From Vibrio sp. SCSIO 43136 (lineage in GTDB: Bacteria; Pseudomonadota; Gammaproteobacteria; Enterobacterales; Vibrionaceae), in assembly GCF_023716565.1 (NCBI RefSeq), contig NZ_CP071848.1:1-64000 (forward strand): a stretch of 64,000 nucleotides of DNA, in the 5' to 3' direction. Of this stretch, positions 47,654-57,610 are shown one piece after another. Both the position numbers and the translations under genes were made by a program. Below the pieces are notes generated by a model. That model worked only from the letters and a program-made list of their open reading frames with translations. It was not told the DNA's origin and searched no databases. Each line of letters starts with the position of its first letter. Position 1 is the first letter of the stretch.

Positions 47654-49138
47654 ATGGCTAACTACTTTAACACCCTAAATTTGCGCGAGCAGCTTGATCA
47701 ACTTGGTCGTTGTCGTTTTATGGACCGCGAAGAGTTCGCAACAGAAGCGGATTACCTAAAAGGCAAAAAAGTGGTCATCGTTGGTTGTGGTGCTCAGGGT
47801 CTAAACCAAGGCCTGAACATGCGTGACTCTGGCCTAGATGTGGCTTACGCCCTTCGTCAGGCTGCGATTGATGAGAAGCGTCAGTCGTTCAAAAATGCTA
47901 GCGAAAATGGTTTTGAAGTTGGTGCATACGAAGATCTAATTCCTAAAGCTGACTTGGTGGTTAACCTAACTCCAGACAAACAACACTCAAACGTTGTTGA
48001 AACAGTAATGCCTCTAATGAAAGAAGGCGCTGCACTGGGTTACTCTCACGGTTTTAACGTGGTTGAGGAAGGTATGCAAATCCGTTCTGACCTTACGGTT
48101 GTGATGGTTGCACCTAAGTGTCCTGGTACTGAAGTACGTGAAGAGTACAAGCGTGGTTTCGGTGTTCCGACGCTAATCGCTGTTCACCCAGAGAATGACC
48201 CGAAAGGTGAAGGTTGGGATATCGCTAAAGCGTGGGCGGCTGCAACTGGTGGTCACCGTGCAGGTTGTCTTGAGTCTTCATTCGTTGCCGAAGTTAAATC
48301 TGACCTAATGGGTGAGCAAACCATCCTATGTGGCATGCTACAAGCGGGTTCAATCGTATGTTACGAGAAGATGATTGCTGATGGCATCGATGCAGGTTAC
48401 GCAGGCAAACTTCTACAGTACGGTTGGGAAACCATCACTGAAGCGCTGAAGTTTGGTGGCATCACTCACATGATGGATCGCCTATCTAACCCAGCAAAAG
48501 TTAAAGCATTTGAGCTTTCTGAAGAGCTTAAAGAGCTAATGCGCCCGCTATACAACAAGCACATGGATGACATCATTCAAGGTGAATTCTCATCAACTAT
48601 GATGGCTGACTGGGCTAACGATGACGTGAACCTACTAGGCTGGCGTGCAGAGACAGGCGAAACAGCATTTGAGAACTACCCAGAGTCTGACGTAGAAATC
48701 TCAGAGCAAGAGTACTTCGACAACGGTATCCTAATGGTTGCTATGGTTCGTGCAGGTGTTGAACTGGCATTTGAAGCGATGACTGCTTCAGGCATCATCG
48801 ATGAGTCAGCTTACTACGAATCACTACACGAACTACCGCTTATCGCAAACACTATCGCACGTAAGCGTCTATACGAAATGAACGTTGTAATCTCAGATAC
48901 AGCTGAGTACGGTAACTACTTGTTTGCAAATGTTGCGACTCCACTACTACGTGAGAAGTTCATGCCATCAGTAGACACTGACGTTATTGGTAAAGGTCTA
49001 GGCGAAACGTCTAACCAAGTAGATAACGCAACTCTAATCAAGGTGAATGAAGTTATTCGTAACCACCCTGTTGAGTACATCGGTGAAGAGCTACGCGGTT
49101 ACATGACAGACATGAAGCGTATCGCTGTAGGCGGCTAA
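47654..49138 (+). CDS. ilvC: Ketol-acid reductoisomerase (class II)
   Basis: NADPH-dependent isomeroreductase making dihydroxy-acids for valine and isoleucine. 494 residues, the long class II form of enterics. Cofactor motif [21 protein letters not shown] near 41, metal-site region around [13 protein letters not shown], and a duplicated C-terminal knotted domain. The downstream terminator is at 49171. Control by divergent ilvY is expected. Confidence 0.98.
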   Translation: MANYFNTLNLREQLDQLGRCRFMDREEFATEADYLKGKKVVIVGCGAQGLNQGLNMRDSGLDVAYALRQAAIDEKRQSFKNASENGFEVGAYEDLIPKADLVVNLTPDKQHSNVVETVMPLMKEGAALGYSHGFNVVEEGMQIRSDLTVVMVAPKCPGTEVREEYKRGFGVPTLIAVHPENDPKGEGWDIAKAWAAATGGHRAGCLESSFVAEVKSDLMGEQTILCGMLQAGSIVCYEKMIADGIDAGYAGKLLQYGWETITEALKFGGITHMMDRLSNPAKVKAFELSEELKELMRPLYNKHMDDIIQGEFSSTMMADWANDDVNLLGWRAETGETAFENYPESDVEISEQEYFDNGILMVAMVRAGVELAFEAMTASGIIDESAYYESLHELPLIANTIARKRLYEMNVVISDTAEYGNYLFANVATPLLREKFMPSVDTDVIGKGLGETSNQVDNATLIKVNEVIRNHPVEYIGEELRGYMTDMKRIAVGG

Positions 49139-49170
49139 TGTTTTTTTAATAAACGCAGTGTTTTATATGG

Positions 49171-49196
49171 AGCCTCGTCGAATGACGGGGCTTTTT
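49171..49196 (+). terminator. Terminator after ilvC
   Basis: AGCCTCGTC / GACGGGGCT stem with one G-T pair, AAT-type loop and TTTTT tail. Confidence 0.85.
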
Positions 49197-49202
49197 AGTA
49201 TT

Positions 49203-49258
49203 CGGCGAGCGGTAAGCGGTTATCGGAAATAGATAACCACGACCCTTTACCGTTAGCA
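49203..49258. repeat. Palindromic repeat between ilvC and csrB
   Basis: CGGCGAGCGGTAAGCGGTTATCGG with a GGTTATC...GATAACC hairpin and CTTTACCGTTAGC further right. It resembles the units near 44405 and 53992. Confidence 0.45.
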
Positions 49259-49301
49259 AAGCGTCCGTTAGCGTGGCGCCCGATGACCGGCTCTTAAAAC
49301 A

Positions 49302-49942
49302 AGAAAACCCCGATACTTGCGTATCGGGGTCGTAGTCTTACTCGCAGCAATCCGGCTACTCAAAGTGCTCCATGCATCTTTCCGTGATAGTGGCTTAAAT
49401 CCGTAGCCTAATTCCTTACATCGCCTTCCTGACGGTGTCCTATCATCCTTAATAGCTAGTCTTCCTACTAGCGCACATCGCTTGTTCCTTGAGCGGTGTC
49501 CTTTACATCATCCTGATGTATGTTCCTTGCTGCCATCCTGACAGTGTCCTTGTTCATCATCCTGATGTATGTTCCTTGCTGCCATCCTGACAGTGTCCTT
49601 GTTCATCATCCTGATGTATGTTCCTTGCTGCCATCCTGACAGTGTCCTTGTTCATCTTCCTGATGAATCTTCCGTGCCATCGTCCTGATGGTATCCTTAA
49701 TCACTTCCTAGTGAGTCTTCCGTGCCATCATCCTGATTGTGTCCTTAACATCTTCCTGATGTTTCGTCCTTGCCTTCTTCCTGAAGGTGTCCATTCAATC
49801 CTTTGTCGTTACCATCCTAGCAACGCCGCTGTCCTTAAATGTCCTTTTTTGTCCAGACTCACTGCTCTTCCTGAGTAGTGATGGCTTCGTCCAGAAGCGC
49901 CAATCCAATCGGCTTCCTAATCCATGTCGTCATCTTGTCGAC
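49302..49942 (-). ncRNA. csrB: CsrB-family regulatory RNA
   Basis: A minus-strand RNA of about 640 nt rich in AGGA/GGA motifs shown in hairpin loops and spacers (for example CATCAGGATGATG, CAAGGAC, CTGTCAGGATGG). I count about 45 GGA triplets by eye. The start at 49942 (GTCGAC) resembles the E. coli CsrB 5' end, and the 3' part AGTAGCCGGATTGCTGCGA closely matches that of E. coli CsrB. It ends in a terminator, CCCCGATAC-GCAA-GTATCGGGG-TTTTCTT (49329-49302). Such RNAs sequester CsrA, a post-transcriptional regulator, and are activated by VarS/VarA in Vibrio. It looks longer than typical Csr RNAs because of internal repeats. This explains the otherwise gene-free 49200-50149 stretch. Confidence 0.93.
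49506..49652. repeat. Three identical 49-bp direct repeats inside csrB
   Basis: Units at 49506-49554, 49555-49603 and 49604-49652 are base-for-base identical by eye. Each carries four GGA motifs on the RNA strand. A fourth, diverged unit starts at 49653. Confidence 0.93.
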
Positions 49943-49949
49943 AAGGAAA

Positions 49950-49977
49950 ATATTACTCCAATCCCTTTTTCACACAA
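49950..49977 (-). promoter_or_regulatory. Putative csrB promoter
   Basis: On the minus strand TTGTGT (49977-49972), 16-bp spacer and TAATAT (49955-49950), 7 nt before the proposed RNA start at 49942. Confidence 0.6.
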
Positions 49978-50149
49978 CGCATCAAACAGAAAAAATCTGC
50001 ACCTTAGTTGGTTTTTATTTGTTCATGTCATTTAAAAACAATGAGTTATGATGGGTTGTGGTACATTGCTTGGTGCATAAAAGCATAAATACTTACGTCC
50101 GTGTGAGATATCTCTTACACACCAAGGGAAGAATTGAGATTGTTGCTGG

Positions 50150-50794
50150 TCAGGTGAAGGTGACGGAGAGCACGGAATACCAGATACCAACGCCAACACT
50201 ACAGAAAACTAGCCCACATAGACCATCAATGTAGCGACTCGCTTGGTGCATTTTTCGCTGCAACCTTTGGGTCGATAGGGCCCATGCTAGAAAGCTAAAC
50301 CAGAAAAAAGATAAGCCACCTAAAATCACCAGTGCAATTGCCTTACCAGTGGTCGACATATCCGCAGGTACTAGGCTAGACATCAGGCTAATGAAGAACA
50401 CCACCGCTTTCGGGTTAAGAATATTGGTGATGAAACCTCTGATAAAGGCACGTCGTTTGTTTTTGATTAACTGCTGTGGCTTTTCAAAGACATTGCTTGA
50501 AGTGCCACGCAAAGAGCGTAGTGCTCCAATGCCTAGGTACAAGAGATAGCTAGCTCCAGCGACTTGCACCAATGCAAATAGGGTTGGGTGTTGGTGTACC
50601 AACACACTTACGCCAGTCAGGCTAAACAGTGAGTGCAGCAAAATGCCGACCGATAGGCCAGCGGCGATTGCAATACCAGTACTACGACCATGGCGGGCGG
50701 CATTTTGTACCACTAGTGCTACGTCGGGGCCTGGGCTCATTAAACCAATAAAATGAACGAGGGCGATGGTGGACAGGGTAGTTAACTCATTCAT
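50150..50794 (-). CDS. LysE/RhtB-family amino acid exporter
   Basis: A six-helix exporter of 214 residues. The family motif SPGPDVALVVQNAARHGRSTGIAIAAG near 20 and the NPKAVVFFISL helix are the LysE/RhtB hallmarks. In E. coli, rhtC and rhtB lie next to recQ and near rarD, the same neighbourhood, so a homoserine/threonine or related substrate is likely but unproven. Its start overlaps the rarD stop (50791-50794), so the two are probably co-expressed. Confidence 0.85.
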   Translation of the reverse strand: MNELTTLSTIALVHFIGLMSPGPDVALVVQNAARHGRSTGIAIAAGLSVGILLHSLFSLTGVSVLVHQHPTLFALVQVAGASYLLYLGIGALRSLRGTSSNVFEKPQQLIKNKRRAFIRGFITNILNPKAVVFFISLMSSLVPADMSTTGKAIALVILGGLSFFWFSFLAWALSTQRLQRKMHQASRYIDGLCGLVFCSVGVGIWYSVLSVTFT

Positions 50795-51705
50795 GAGCGG
50801 CGCTCACTTAGCTTTTTGTTCTTGCGACTACTGTGTAGCCCATCAAGACTGAAGATAACCAAGGCTGCCCAAATAAACGCAAAAGTTAAGCCTTTATCTG
50901 CGGTAAAGGGTTCGTCGTAGACCAAGACGGCAAGCAAAAACATCAAGCTTGGGCCGATGTACTGGAAAAATCCTAGGGTTGAAAACTTGATGCGAGTGGC
51001 TGCACCAGTGAAACATAGCAATGGCAATGTTGTTACCAAGCCTGCGCACATCAGAAGCGTATTGAGGTGCCAATCATTGAGTAACATATCGGATGTCGGC
51101 GTATCGGCAATAAACAGTAGGTAGATGGTCGCCGCAGGTAACATCATCAAGGTTTCAATGAACAATCCTGTTTTGGCGTCAAGGTTAACCTTTTTGCGCA
51201 TTAGCCCGTAGATGCCAAAACTGAACGCAAGCGAGAGAGCAACCACTGGTACGGAACCGAATACCGCTAACTGAATAGCAACACCGGTTCCGGCAAGAGC
51301 AACCGCAAACCATTGCAGCTTACGTAGGCGTTCACTAAGAAAGACCATGCCCAGTACAACGTTGAGCAGCGGGTTGATATAGTATCCCAAGCTGGCATCC
51401 AGCATGTGCCCCGAATTGACCGCCCAGATAAAAATAAGCCAATTACCGCCCACCAGTACACTGGTGATTAGCAAAATCATCGTGGTTTTCTTGTTGGCTA
51501 AAGTGTTGGCTACGGTGCGCCATCCGCGCCCGATAAAAAGTAGCGCCGCCAAGAAAAAGAAAGACCATACCACTCGGTGGGAAAGTATTTCTAAAGGGCT
51601 AACTTGTGCAAGAGATTTAAAGTAGATGGGTGCGATGCCCCACATGGTGTAAGCCGCTATTGCCAAAAGGATACCTTGGCGTGAGCGTTGTTGTTCTAAC
51701 GTCAT
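50791..51705 (-). CDS. rarD: EamA-type transporter RarD
   Basis: A ten-helix DMT-superfamily protein of 304 residues. It begins QGILLAIAAYTMWGIAPIYFK and has two EamA halves, with GGNWLIFIWAVNSGHMLDASLGYYINPL near 85-110 typical for RarD. Homologues were linked with chloramphenicol sensitivity; the natural substrate is unknown. It overlaps the next gene by 4 bp and is divergent from recQ. Confidence 0.9.
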   Translation of the reverse strand: MTLEQQRSRQGILLAIAAYTMWGIAPIYFKSLAQVSPLEILSHRVVWSFFFLAALLFIGRGWRTVANTLANKKTTMILLITSVLVGGNWLIFIWAVNSGHMLDASLGYYINPLLNVVLGMVFLSERLRKLQWFAVALAGTGVAIQLAVFGSVPVVALSLAFSFGIYGLMRKKVNLDAKTGLFIETLMMLPAATIYLLFIADTPTSDMLLNDWHLNTLLMCAGLVTTLPLLCFTGAATRIKFSTLGFFQYIGPSLMFLLAVLVYDEPFTADKGLTFAFIWAALVIFSLDGLHSSRKNKKLSERRS

Positions 51706-51844
51706 TAGATCACGAGGGTTTAATTATCATTGGCGCAGTATAAGCGCCAGACGTTTATAAACCTAACAAATTGCGGTTTTCTTCACCTATGAATGACTCT
51801 ACAATGTGTCGCCTTGCCAAATTACCACAGACGAAGAGTTTACG

Positions 51845-53683
51845 ATGACCGATACTGCGTTAGCCCAGCCGCTGACAACTTCCCAGCCGACACCAAAACA
51901 GGTGTTAGCTGACGTTTTTGGTTATCAAGAATTCCGTCCTGGGCAACAACAAGTCATTGAAGCGGCACTCTCGGGTAAAGATAGCTTGGTTATTCTGCCC
52001 ACAGGTGGCGGCAAGTCATTGTGCTATCAAATCCCAGCGCTGGCAAAGTCGGGCTTAACGCTAGTGATCTCTCCGTTGATCTCCTTAATGAAAGATCAGG
52101 TGGATCAGCTCAAAGCCAATGGGGTTGCTGCTGAGTGTGTTAACTCAACCATGGATCGAGACCAGCTGATTAAGGTGTATCAGCGCATTAATGCGGGTCA
52201 GTTAAAGCTGCTTTATGTCTCTCCAGAGCGAATCCTTAATCGTGACTTTCTGTCTCGTTTTGACCCAAGTCAGATTGCCATGATCGCTGTGGATGAAGCC
52301 CACTGTATCTCTCAATGGGGACATGATTTTCGCCGTGAGTATGCCCAGTTAGGTGAATTAAAACAGTGGTACCCTAACGTACCTGTCATGGCGCTGACAG
52401 CGACCGCAGATAATGCCACTCGTGCAGATATCGTCTCCCGTTTACATCTTCAAGACCATTTTGAATTTTTGGGCAGTTTTGACCGTCCTAATATCCAGTA
52501 CAACTTGGTGGAGAAACATAAGCCGGTTTCTCAAGTGGTTCGCTTCCTTGCAACTCAGCAAAATCAGTGTGGCATCATTTACTGCGGCAGTCGGAAAAAA
52601 GTGGAAATGTTGACTGAAAAGCTGTGTAACAACCATATTCGCGCTGCAGGTTACCATGCGGGCATGGAGACCGACGAGCGAGCTTGGGTACAAGACGCTT
52701 TCCAGAAAGATGATATCCAAGTGGTGGTTGCGACCGTTGCATTTGGCATGGGAATAAACAAGCCAAATGTACGATTCGTGGTGCACTTCGATATTCCACG
52801 CAATATCGAGTCCTACTATCAGGAAACTGGCCGTGCAGGGCGTGATGGCCTGCCCGCTGAAGCTATGATGCTGTACGATCCCGCTGACATTAGTTGGCTG
52901 CGACGTATGCTGGATGAAAAGGATGACGGCCCACAAAAGGACGTTGAAGCACATAAGCTCAATGCGATGAATGCCTTTGCGGAAGCGCAAACCTGTCGTC
53001 GACAAGTGCTGCTAAATTATTTTGGTGAGTACAGTGATAAACCCTGTGGTAACTGCGATATTTGCCTAGATCCGCCGAAACATTTCGATGGCACAGAAGC
53101 GGCGCAAAAAGCACTCTCTTGTGTGTATCGAGTCAATCAAAGCTTTGGCGTTGGCTATGTGGTAGAAGTGATGCGTGGTATGCAAAACATCCGCATCCGA
53201 GAATTGGGTCATGACAAGCTGTCCACATATGGTATTGGTCGAGAGCACAGCCATGACTATTGGGTGAGTATCATTCGCCAATTGATTCATAAAGGATTAC
53301 TGACCCAAAACATCACCCGTAACTCCACTTTACAACTGACCGAAGAAGCAAGACCAGTGCTGCGTGGTGAAGTGCCAATAGAGCTCGCAGTGCCACGATT
53401 AGACACCGCTGCTCGAAGCGCCAAAGCGGACAAGCTCACTAGTAAGAATTACGATAAGAAACTGTTTGCTAGACTGCGTAAACTACGTAAGTCGATTGCC
53501 GATGAAGATGGCTTGCCCCCTTATGTTGTCTTTAGTGATGCCACACTTATTGATATGACCGAAGTTATGCCAACCTCCTATGGGGAGATGCTAGCAGTGA
53601 ACGGCGTGGGCCAGCGTAAATTGGATAAATACGCCGATCCATTTTTAGATCTTATTCAGGAGTACCTCACCAACAATGGCTAA
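51845..53683 (+). CDS. recQ: ATP-dependent DNA helicase RecQ
   Basis: 3'-5' helicase in recombination and fork repair. 612 residues from ATG 51845; the longer frame from 51806 is not needed. Motifs: [17 protein letters not shown], Walker [41 protein letters not shown], the zinc cysteines in C-R-R...CGNCDIC, and a C-terminal HRDC domain ([23 protein letters not shown]). It overlaps the next gene by 8 bp. Confidence 0.97.
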   Translation: MTDTALAQPLTTSQPTPKQVLADVFGYQEFRPGQQQVIEAALSGKDSLVILPTGGGKSLCYQIPALAKSGLTLVISPLISLMKDQVDQLKANGVAAECVNSTMDRDQLIKVYQRINAGQLKLLYVSPERILNRDFLSRFDPSQIAMIAVDEAHCISQWGHDFRREYAQLGELKQWYPNVPVMALTATADNATRADIVSRLHLQDHFEFLGSFDRPNIQYNLVEKHKPVSQVVRFLATQQNQCGIIYCGSRKKVEMLTEKLCNNHIRAAGYHAGMETDERAWVQDAFQKDDIQVVVATVAFGMGINKPNVRFVVHFDIPRNIESYYQETGRAGRDGLPAEAMMLYDPADISWLRRMLDEKDDGPQKDVEAHKLNAMNAFAEAQTCRRQVLLNYFGEYSDKPCGNCDICLDPPKHFDGTEAAQKALSCVYRVNQSFGVGYVVEVMRGMQNIRIRELGHDKLSTYGIGREHSHDYWVSIIRQLIHKGLLTQNITRNSTLQLTEEARPVLRGEVPIELAVPRLDTAARSAKADKLTSKNYDKKLFARLRKLRKSIADEDGLPPYVVFSDATLIDMTEVMPTSYGEMLAVNGVGQRKLDKYADPFLDLIQEYLTNNG

Positions 53684-53987
53684 TTTCTCACTCAACCACT
53701 TTGATGCCGAGCATGGACGCATCATTATCGAATGCCCTGAGTTTGACTACGACAGCTTCGCCGAGCTAGGCCAAATTTTTGTAGATTTGTTGTCGGCTAA
53801 AGTCATTGAGCGCCAACAAGACGCCGACCTGCACACCTGGCTGATCGACTTCGAGGGTTGCCAACTTATGTTGAAAGGCGAGCACTATTCGGCATCTATG
53901 TGGTTAGAAGCTCTTAGCACCACTGAAAGCCAAGAAGAACTAAAGTATCTAGCTACTTTGCTAAAAAGTGGTGCAGTCCGCCGCTAA
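53676..53987 (+). CDS. DUF3630-like small protein
   Basis: A 103-residue soluble protein overlapping the recQ end by 8 bp. It contains [24 protein letters not shown] and [27 protein letters not shown] believe it belongs to DUF3630, found downstream of recQ in Vibrio. No function is known; co-translation with recQ suggests a link that sequence alone cannot define. Confidence 0.65.
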   Translation: MANFSLNHFDAEHGRIIIECPEFDYDSFAELGQIFVDLLSAKVIERQQDADLHTWLIDFEGCQLMLKGEHYSASMWLEALSTTESQEELKYLATLLKSGAVRR

Positions 53988-53991
53988 CTCC

Positions 53992-54011
53992 GTAAACCGC
54001 TAGCCGTTTAC
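53992..54011. repeat. Palindromic repeat unit
   Basis: GTAAAC-C-GCTAGC-C-GTTTAC is a 20-bp near-perfect palindrome right after the DUF3630 stop codon. Same family as the units near 44405 and 49203. Confidence 0.55.
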
Positions 54012-54065
54012 CGAGAGTAAATCGTTTGCCTAAAAAACACCCATTGCCTCACAATTTGATTAATG

Positions 54066-54204
54066 TATAATCGCCCACCGCTTGAGAGGCCAGCTCTATC
54101 GAGCTGCAAGCAGACAATTTGATTAACTGAAGCCAAGGCTTATCCGCCTAACTTCGATTTGGGTTCCCTCATCCCCCAAATAAAAACACTAAAAAGGCAA
54201 AAGT
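54066..54204 (+). promoter_or_regulatory. yhhQ promoter and structured 5' leader
   Basis: TTGCCT (54044-54049), 16-bp spacer and a consensus TATAAT (54066-54071) give a likely start near 54078 and a leader of about 127 nt. The leader folds into GCTTG-(6 nt)-CAGCTC-TATC-GAGCTG-CAAGC (54080-54111) and a second hairpin ATTTGGG / CCCAAAT (54157-54181), with an A-rich linker and AAGG before the start codon. I see no match to the preQ1-I, II or III riboswitch sequences I remember, yet the gene product moves preQ0/preQ1-type bases. Confidence 0.5.
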
Positions 54205-54876
54205 ATGACTAACTTTTCCCCTGCGCAGCAGCGCAACGCACTGGGTTTTCTAGTGCTATTTCACCTTGTGATCATTGCTTCAAGTAACTACTTGGTGCAG
54301 CTTCCATTTACTATTTTTGGGTTCCACACTACGTGGGGCGCTTTCACATTTCCATTTATCTTTTTGGCGACTGACCTAACGGTACGCATCTTCGGTGCTC
54401 AATTGGCGCGTAAGATTATCTTCTTAGTGATGGTGCCAGCGCTGGTCGTTTCTTATTTACTTTCGGTACTTTTCTTTGAAGGACAATTCCAAGGGGTGGC
54501 GGGACTGAGTGAGTTCAACCTGTTTGTGGCTCGCATCGCAGTGGCTAGCTTCATGGCTTACATGCTGGGTCAGATCTTGGATGTGCATGTGTTTAACCGC
54601 TTACGTCAGCTAAAAGCATGGTGGGTAGCACCGACCTGCTCTACACTCATCGGTAATGCGCTAGATACCTTAGCCTTCTTTGGCATTGCTTTCTATCAAA
54701 GCCCTGATGCCTTTATGGCCGAGCACTGGACTGAGATTGCTCTGGTCGACTACGGTTTTAAGCTGGTGATTAGCCTTGGTTTGTTTGTGCCAATGTATGG
54801 CGTGTTGCTTAACTACTTGGTTAAGAAGCTAACCGTTGTGGACTCTGAATTGACCATGACCGGCGTGACTCGCTAA
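54205..54876 (+). CDS. yhhQ: Queuosine precursor transporter YhhQ
   Basis: Inner-membrane transporter of 223 residues with about six helices, taking up 7-cyano- or 7-aminomethyl-7-deazaguanine for queuosine synthesis. It shows the family stretches TTWGAFTFPFIFLATDLTVRIFG and CSTLIGNALDTLAFFGIAF. No queuosine synthesis genes lie nearby. A terminator follows at 54904. Confidence 0.88.
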   Translation: MTNFSPAQQRNALGFLVLFHLVIIASSNYLVQLPFTIFGFHTTWGAFTFPFIFLATDLTVRIFGAQLARKIIFLVMVPALVVSYLLSVLFFEGQFQGVAGLSEFNLFVARIAVASFMAYMLGQILDVHVFNRLRQLKAWWVAPTCSTLIGNALDTLAFFGIAFYQSPDAFMAEHWTEIALVDYGFKLVISLGLFVPMYGVLLNYLVKKLTVVDSELTMTGVTR

Positions 54877-54903
54877 GTCGAATATTCACAACAAATTGTC
54901 CGC

Positions 54904-54933
54904 AAAAATACCGCCCATTGAGGCGGTATTTTT
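54904..54933 (+). terminator. Terminator after yhhQ
   Basis: AAAAATACCGCC / GGCGGTATTTTT, a 12-bp symmetrical stem with a CATTGA loop. Confidence 0.9.
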
Positions 54934-54938
54934 GTATC

Positions 54939-55205
54939 TGTACAGTGCATAGAGTATTTGGATCATAGGTAACCCAAAGCTACTTAAGCTGTACCCGAAA
55001 AAAATGAATTGCTTTTGGCTCCTCCCCTTTCCAAGGGGAGGTTGGGAGGGGTTCTGAAATAAGTTGCTATTTTACAATTGTTTATATATGAAAGAACCCC
55101 CTCCAGCTCCCCCCGGGACGCCGGCCGCTTGAAAAGGGGGAGAGTGTAATACTGTACAGCTTGGTAAGCATTTGGAACATTGGTGACCTAAAGCTCCCCA
55201 AGCTG
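54939..55205. repeat. Repeat-rich spacer: MITE-like element between diverged direct repeats
   Basis: A central element (about 55019-55143) has two arms rich in pyrimidine/purine: GGAGGTTGGGAGGGGTTCT (55035-55054 region) and its inverse AGAACCCCCTCCAGCTCC (55093-55110), each next to a CTCCCC/GGGGAG hairpin. The element interrupts a direct repeat of about 55 bp: CTGTACAG...ATTTGGATCATAGGTAACCCAAAGCT (54939-54993) resembles CTGTACAG...ATTTGGAACATTGGTGACCTAAAGCT (55152-55205). The second copy includes the stop codon of the following gene. The stretch GGGACGCCGGCCGC (55115-55128) interrupts the right hairpin and is very GC-rich compared with its surroundings. Confidence 0.55.
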
Positions 55206-55940
55206 GATCGTGAGGCTTGGCAGTGCAATTCGCTGATCACTTAAACGCTGGTCGTGTTGATGCTTGGTGCATACCTTTATTTGCCACTCTTTGTCGTAAC
55301 GCTTATTGATTAAGGTAACAAGTTCAAAGAAAGAGAGCTTCGAGTTTAGGTTGCTATCAAGGTGATAAAGTCCCGGTTCGTTGCGTTCAATCAGTTGTAA
55401 GAAAGCGATTGAAGTATCACTCATATGGGAGGTCGCCGGATACCAAAGTGTACTGGCTTCAATCACACCATTTTCTCGATGCTGAGCATCCAGTTGATCA
55501 ATCATATTATTGCCTTTGGCATTGGGGTGAAACTGCCAGCCGATTCGAGCGATCATCGCATTTGGGTTGTTTCGCCATATGGTATCTTCACAACCAATTT
55601 TGTAGAGGGCATATTCATCTTCGCCATCTCGTGGGTGGGTAATATCGTAGGGGCCATCATTTTTATGACTAAAAACCATTGCGGTACTGGAATATAGATA
55701 GGGAATTTGTTGCTGCTTGGCTTTTTTCGCTAACCATCCCGCCCACGCCTCGCTGCCCATGGCAAGATGGCACACGGCGTCAATTTGGTGTTGCTGCCAA
55801 AAGGCTTCTCTGGCTTGTTCATCGTCAGGGTTGTGCTGGTGGTGATCCCAAGCAATCACTTCCCAACCTCGACTCTTAAACTGCTCGGCAACTTTAGGCC
55901 CTAGTGTGCCTGACAATCCGGTTAACAATAGCTGCTTCAT
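55188..55940 (-). CDS. RmlD-like NAD(P)-dependent SDR (extended type)
   Basis: A 250-residue short-chain dehydrogenase/epimerase-type protein. ATG 55940 is chosen because the MKQLLLTGLSGTLGPKV start gives the Rossmann TGxxGxxG motif and a GGGAG precedes it; the longer frame is unsupported. The later part (YALYKIGCEDTIWRNNPNAMIARIGWQFHP) has the YxxxK catalytic pair in YALYK. It resembles dTDP-4-dehydrorhamnose reductase-like enzymes, but it stands alone and its substrate cannot be named. The 3' end overlaps one copy of the direct repeat. Confidence 0.75.
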   Translation of the reverse strand: MKQLLLTGLSGTLGPKVAEQFKSRGWEVIAWDHHQHNPDDEQAREAFWQQHQIDAVCHLAMGSEAWAGWLAKKAKQQQIPYLYSSTAMVFSHKNDGPYDITHPRDGEDEYALYKIGCEDTIWRNNPNAMIARIGWQFHPNAKGNNMIDQLDAQHRENGVIEASTLWYPATSHMSDTSIAFLQLIERNEPGLYHLDSNLNSKLSFFELVTLINKRYDKEWQIKVCTKHQHDQRLSDQRIALPSLTIQLGEL

Positions 55941-56051
55941 TTCAACTCCCAATAACAGTGATTTAGAAATTAGTGTAGAGCGATCAATGAGGCAGAAAAT
56001 GGGGTAGAACAAAAGCTAAGAAGTGGGTCAAGTTTTGTAGGGCATCGATAT

Positions 56052-56078
56052 AAAAAAAGCTCGCATTGGCGAGCTTTT
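56052..56078 (-). terminator. Terminator after gppA
   Basis: Minus strand AAAAGCTCGC / GCGAGCTTTT with a short loop and TTTTTTT tail, 18 bp past gppA. Confidence 0.88.
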
Positions 56079-56095
56079 AACGTTGGTTGACAGGC

Positions 56096-57589
56096 TTAGC
56101 ATGCTTTGATGGTCAGTGGCCATCCAAGGTCGCTTTGGCGATTTGCTTCAATCTCTAGCTCTGCGCAAGTCAGAGGGTTTTTCTCTAACCAGACTTTCTC
56201 AACGCACATCTCCAGCACATCATCATTGGCCGTCAAACTGACTTTCGGCTGAAGCTGTTGGGAGCGACGATGGGTCAGCAGTATAGCAAGGCGCAATAGG
56301 CGCAACAGGCGATTGGCACTGCTTGTAGAGAGTGCGTGCTGATCAGGTAGTGAGCCGATCTGTTCACGGTAACGACGAGCCATTTCAGAGATCAAGAACT
56401 TCTGTGCTCGAGTGTAACCCGGCAAATCGAGATGCTTAAGCAGATAAGCACTGTGCTCGCCGCCTTTCTTGTAGTCGATACTCATGCCGATTTCGTGCAG
56501 TTCAGCCACTGTGCTTAACAGGTAGTGTGCTTGAGGCTCTGTAATCCAGTGTTCATCGCCACATTGCTTGAGCAGCTCTAGTGCTGTATTAGCTACTTGA
56601 TGGCCATACGCCACATCCAACTGGTAACGTTTTTGCACGCTAGCAATAGTGCGTTGACGAATATCGTCTTGGCGCATCTGTGCAATCATCTCATAGCACA
56701 AGCCTTCACGCAGTGCGCCGCCAGCCAGTGTCATTGAGTCAATTTCTAGTAGCTCAAAGATGGCGATTAGAATAGAGAGGCCACTTGGGAATACCAAAGC
56801 ACGTTCAAGGGTGAGGCCATCGATTTCCAGCTCTTCTAGGTGGTCTGCCAGCATTGCCTGTTTTTGCAGGCGCTTGAGCTTGGCGTGGGTGATGACTTCA
56901 TCCATGCCCTGCGCCAACATAATTTCTTGCAGAGCTTGCACTGTACCACTGGCACCGACACAAAGATCCCAGCCGATCGACTGATAGTTGTTAAGGATCG
57001 GTTGCAAGGTTTGCTTGGCGGCTTCGATCGCATTGTCGAAGTTTTTCTGATTCAACTGGCGATCTTTAAAGTGACGCTCTAGCCACGTTACGCAGCCCAT
57101 TTTTAGGCTGGTGAGGGCTTTAGCATCGAAGCCTTCACCGATAATCAACTCTGTGCTGGCACCACCAATATCCACCACAAGTCGACGCCCCATACCACCT
57201 GATGTGTGGGCGACACCTTTATAGATAGTGGCCGCTTCTTCTTCTCCGCAAATCACCTCGATTGGGTAACCTAGGATTTGATGCGCTTTCTCAAGGAAAA
57301 TATCCACATTAGTTGCGGTGCGCAGGGTAGCAGTACCTACAATGCGAATATTTTCAGGTGCGATGTCCTGCAATCGTTCTGCAAATAAGCTGAGGCAGTC
57401 CCAGCCACGCTGCATCGCTTCACTGCTGAGGTTATTATTTTCATCCAACCCAGCGGCGAGGCGCACTTTGCGCTTTATCTTCGCCATAGTTTGAACGCTG
57501 CCATCGATATGACGCACAACGAGCATGTGGAAACTGTTCGACCCGAGGTCGATAGCAGCATACAAAGGTGAAGAGGTGTCCTGACTCAT
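56096..57589 (-). CDS. gppA: Guanosine-5'-triphosphate,3'-diphosphate pyrophosphatase
   Basis: GppA hydrolyses pppGpp to ppGpp and also acts as an exopolyphosphatase. 497 residues in the Ppx/GppA family: N-terminal [16 protein letters not shown] near 10, [28 protein letters not shown] near 143, and a C-terminal HD-like domain with [22 protein letters not shown]. Its position 21 bp downstream of rhlB, as in E. coli, favours GppA over Ppx. Confidence 0.93.
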   Translation of the reverse strand: MSQDTSSPLYAAIDLGSNSFHMLVVRHIDGSVQTMAKIKRKVRLAAGLDENNNLSSEAMQRGWDCLSLFAERLQDIAPENIRIVGTATLRTATNVDIFLEKAHQILGYPIEVICGEEEAATIYKGVAHTSGGMGRRLVVDIGGASTELIIGEGFDAKALTSLKMGCVTWLERHFKDRQLNQKNFDNAIEAAKQTLQPILNNYQSIGWDLCVGASGTVQALQEIMLAQGMDEVITHAKLKRLQKQAMLADHLEELEIDGLTLERALVFPSGLSILIAIFELLEIDSMTLAGGALREGLCYEMIAQMRQDDIRQRTIASVQKRYQLDVAYGHQVANTALELLKQCGDEHWITEPQAHYLLSTVAELHEIGMSIDYKKGGEHSAYLLKHLDLPGYTRAQKFLISEMARRYREQIGSLPDQHALSTSSANRLLRLLRLAILLTHRRSQQLQPKVSLTANDDVLEMCVEKVWLEKNPLTCAELEIEANRQSDLGWPLTIKAC

Positions 57590-57610
57590 GCTTATTCAAA
57601 TCTTCCTGAT

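Noticed and set aside
49506..49652. 49-bp repeats considered as a CRISPR array
   Set aside because: Units are contiguous with no spacers, and they fit the CsrB hairpin pattern.
49618..49878. ORF of 86 codons on the plus strand inside the csrB region
   Set aside because: It is antisense to the CsrB repeats and its translation simply reflects the repeated CCTGATG units; no ribosome site or family match.
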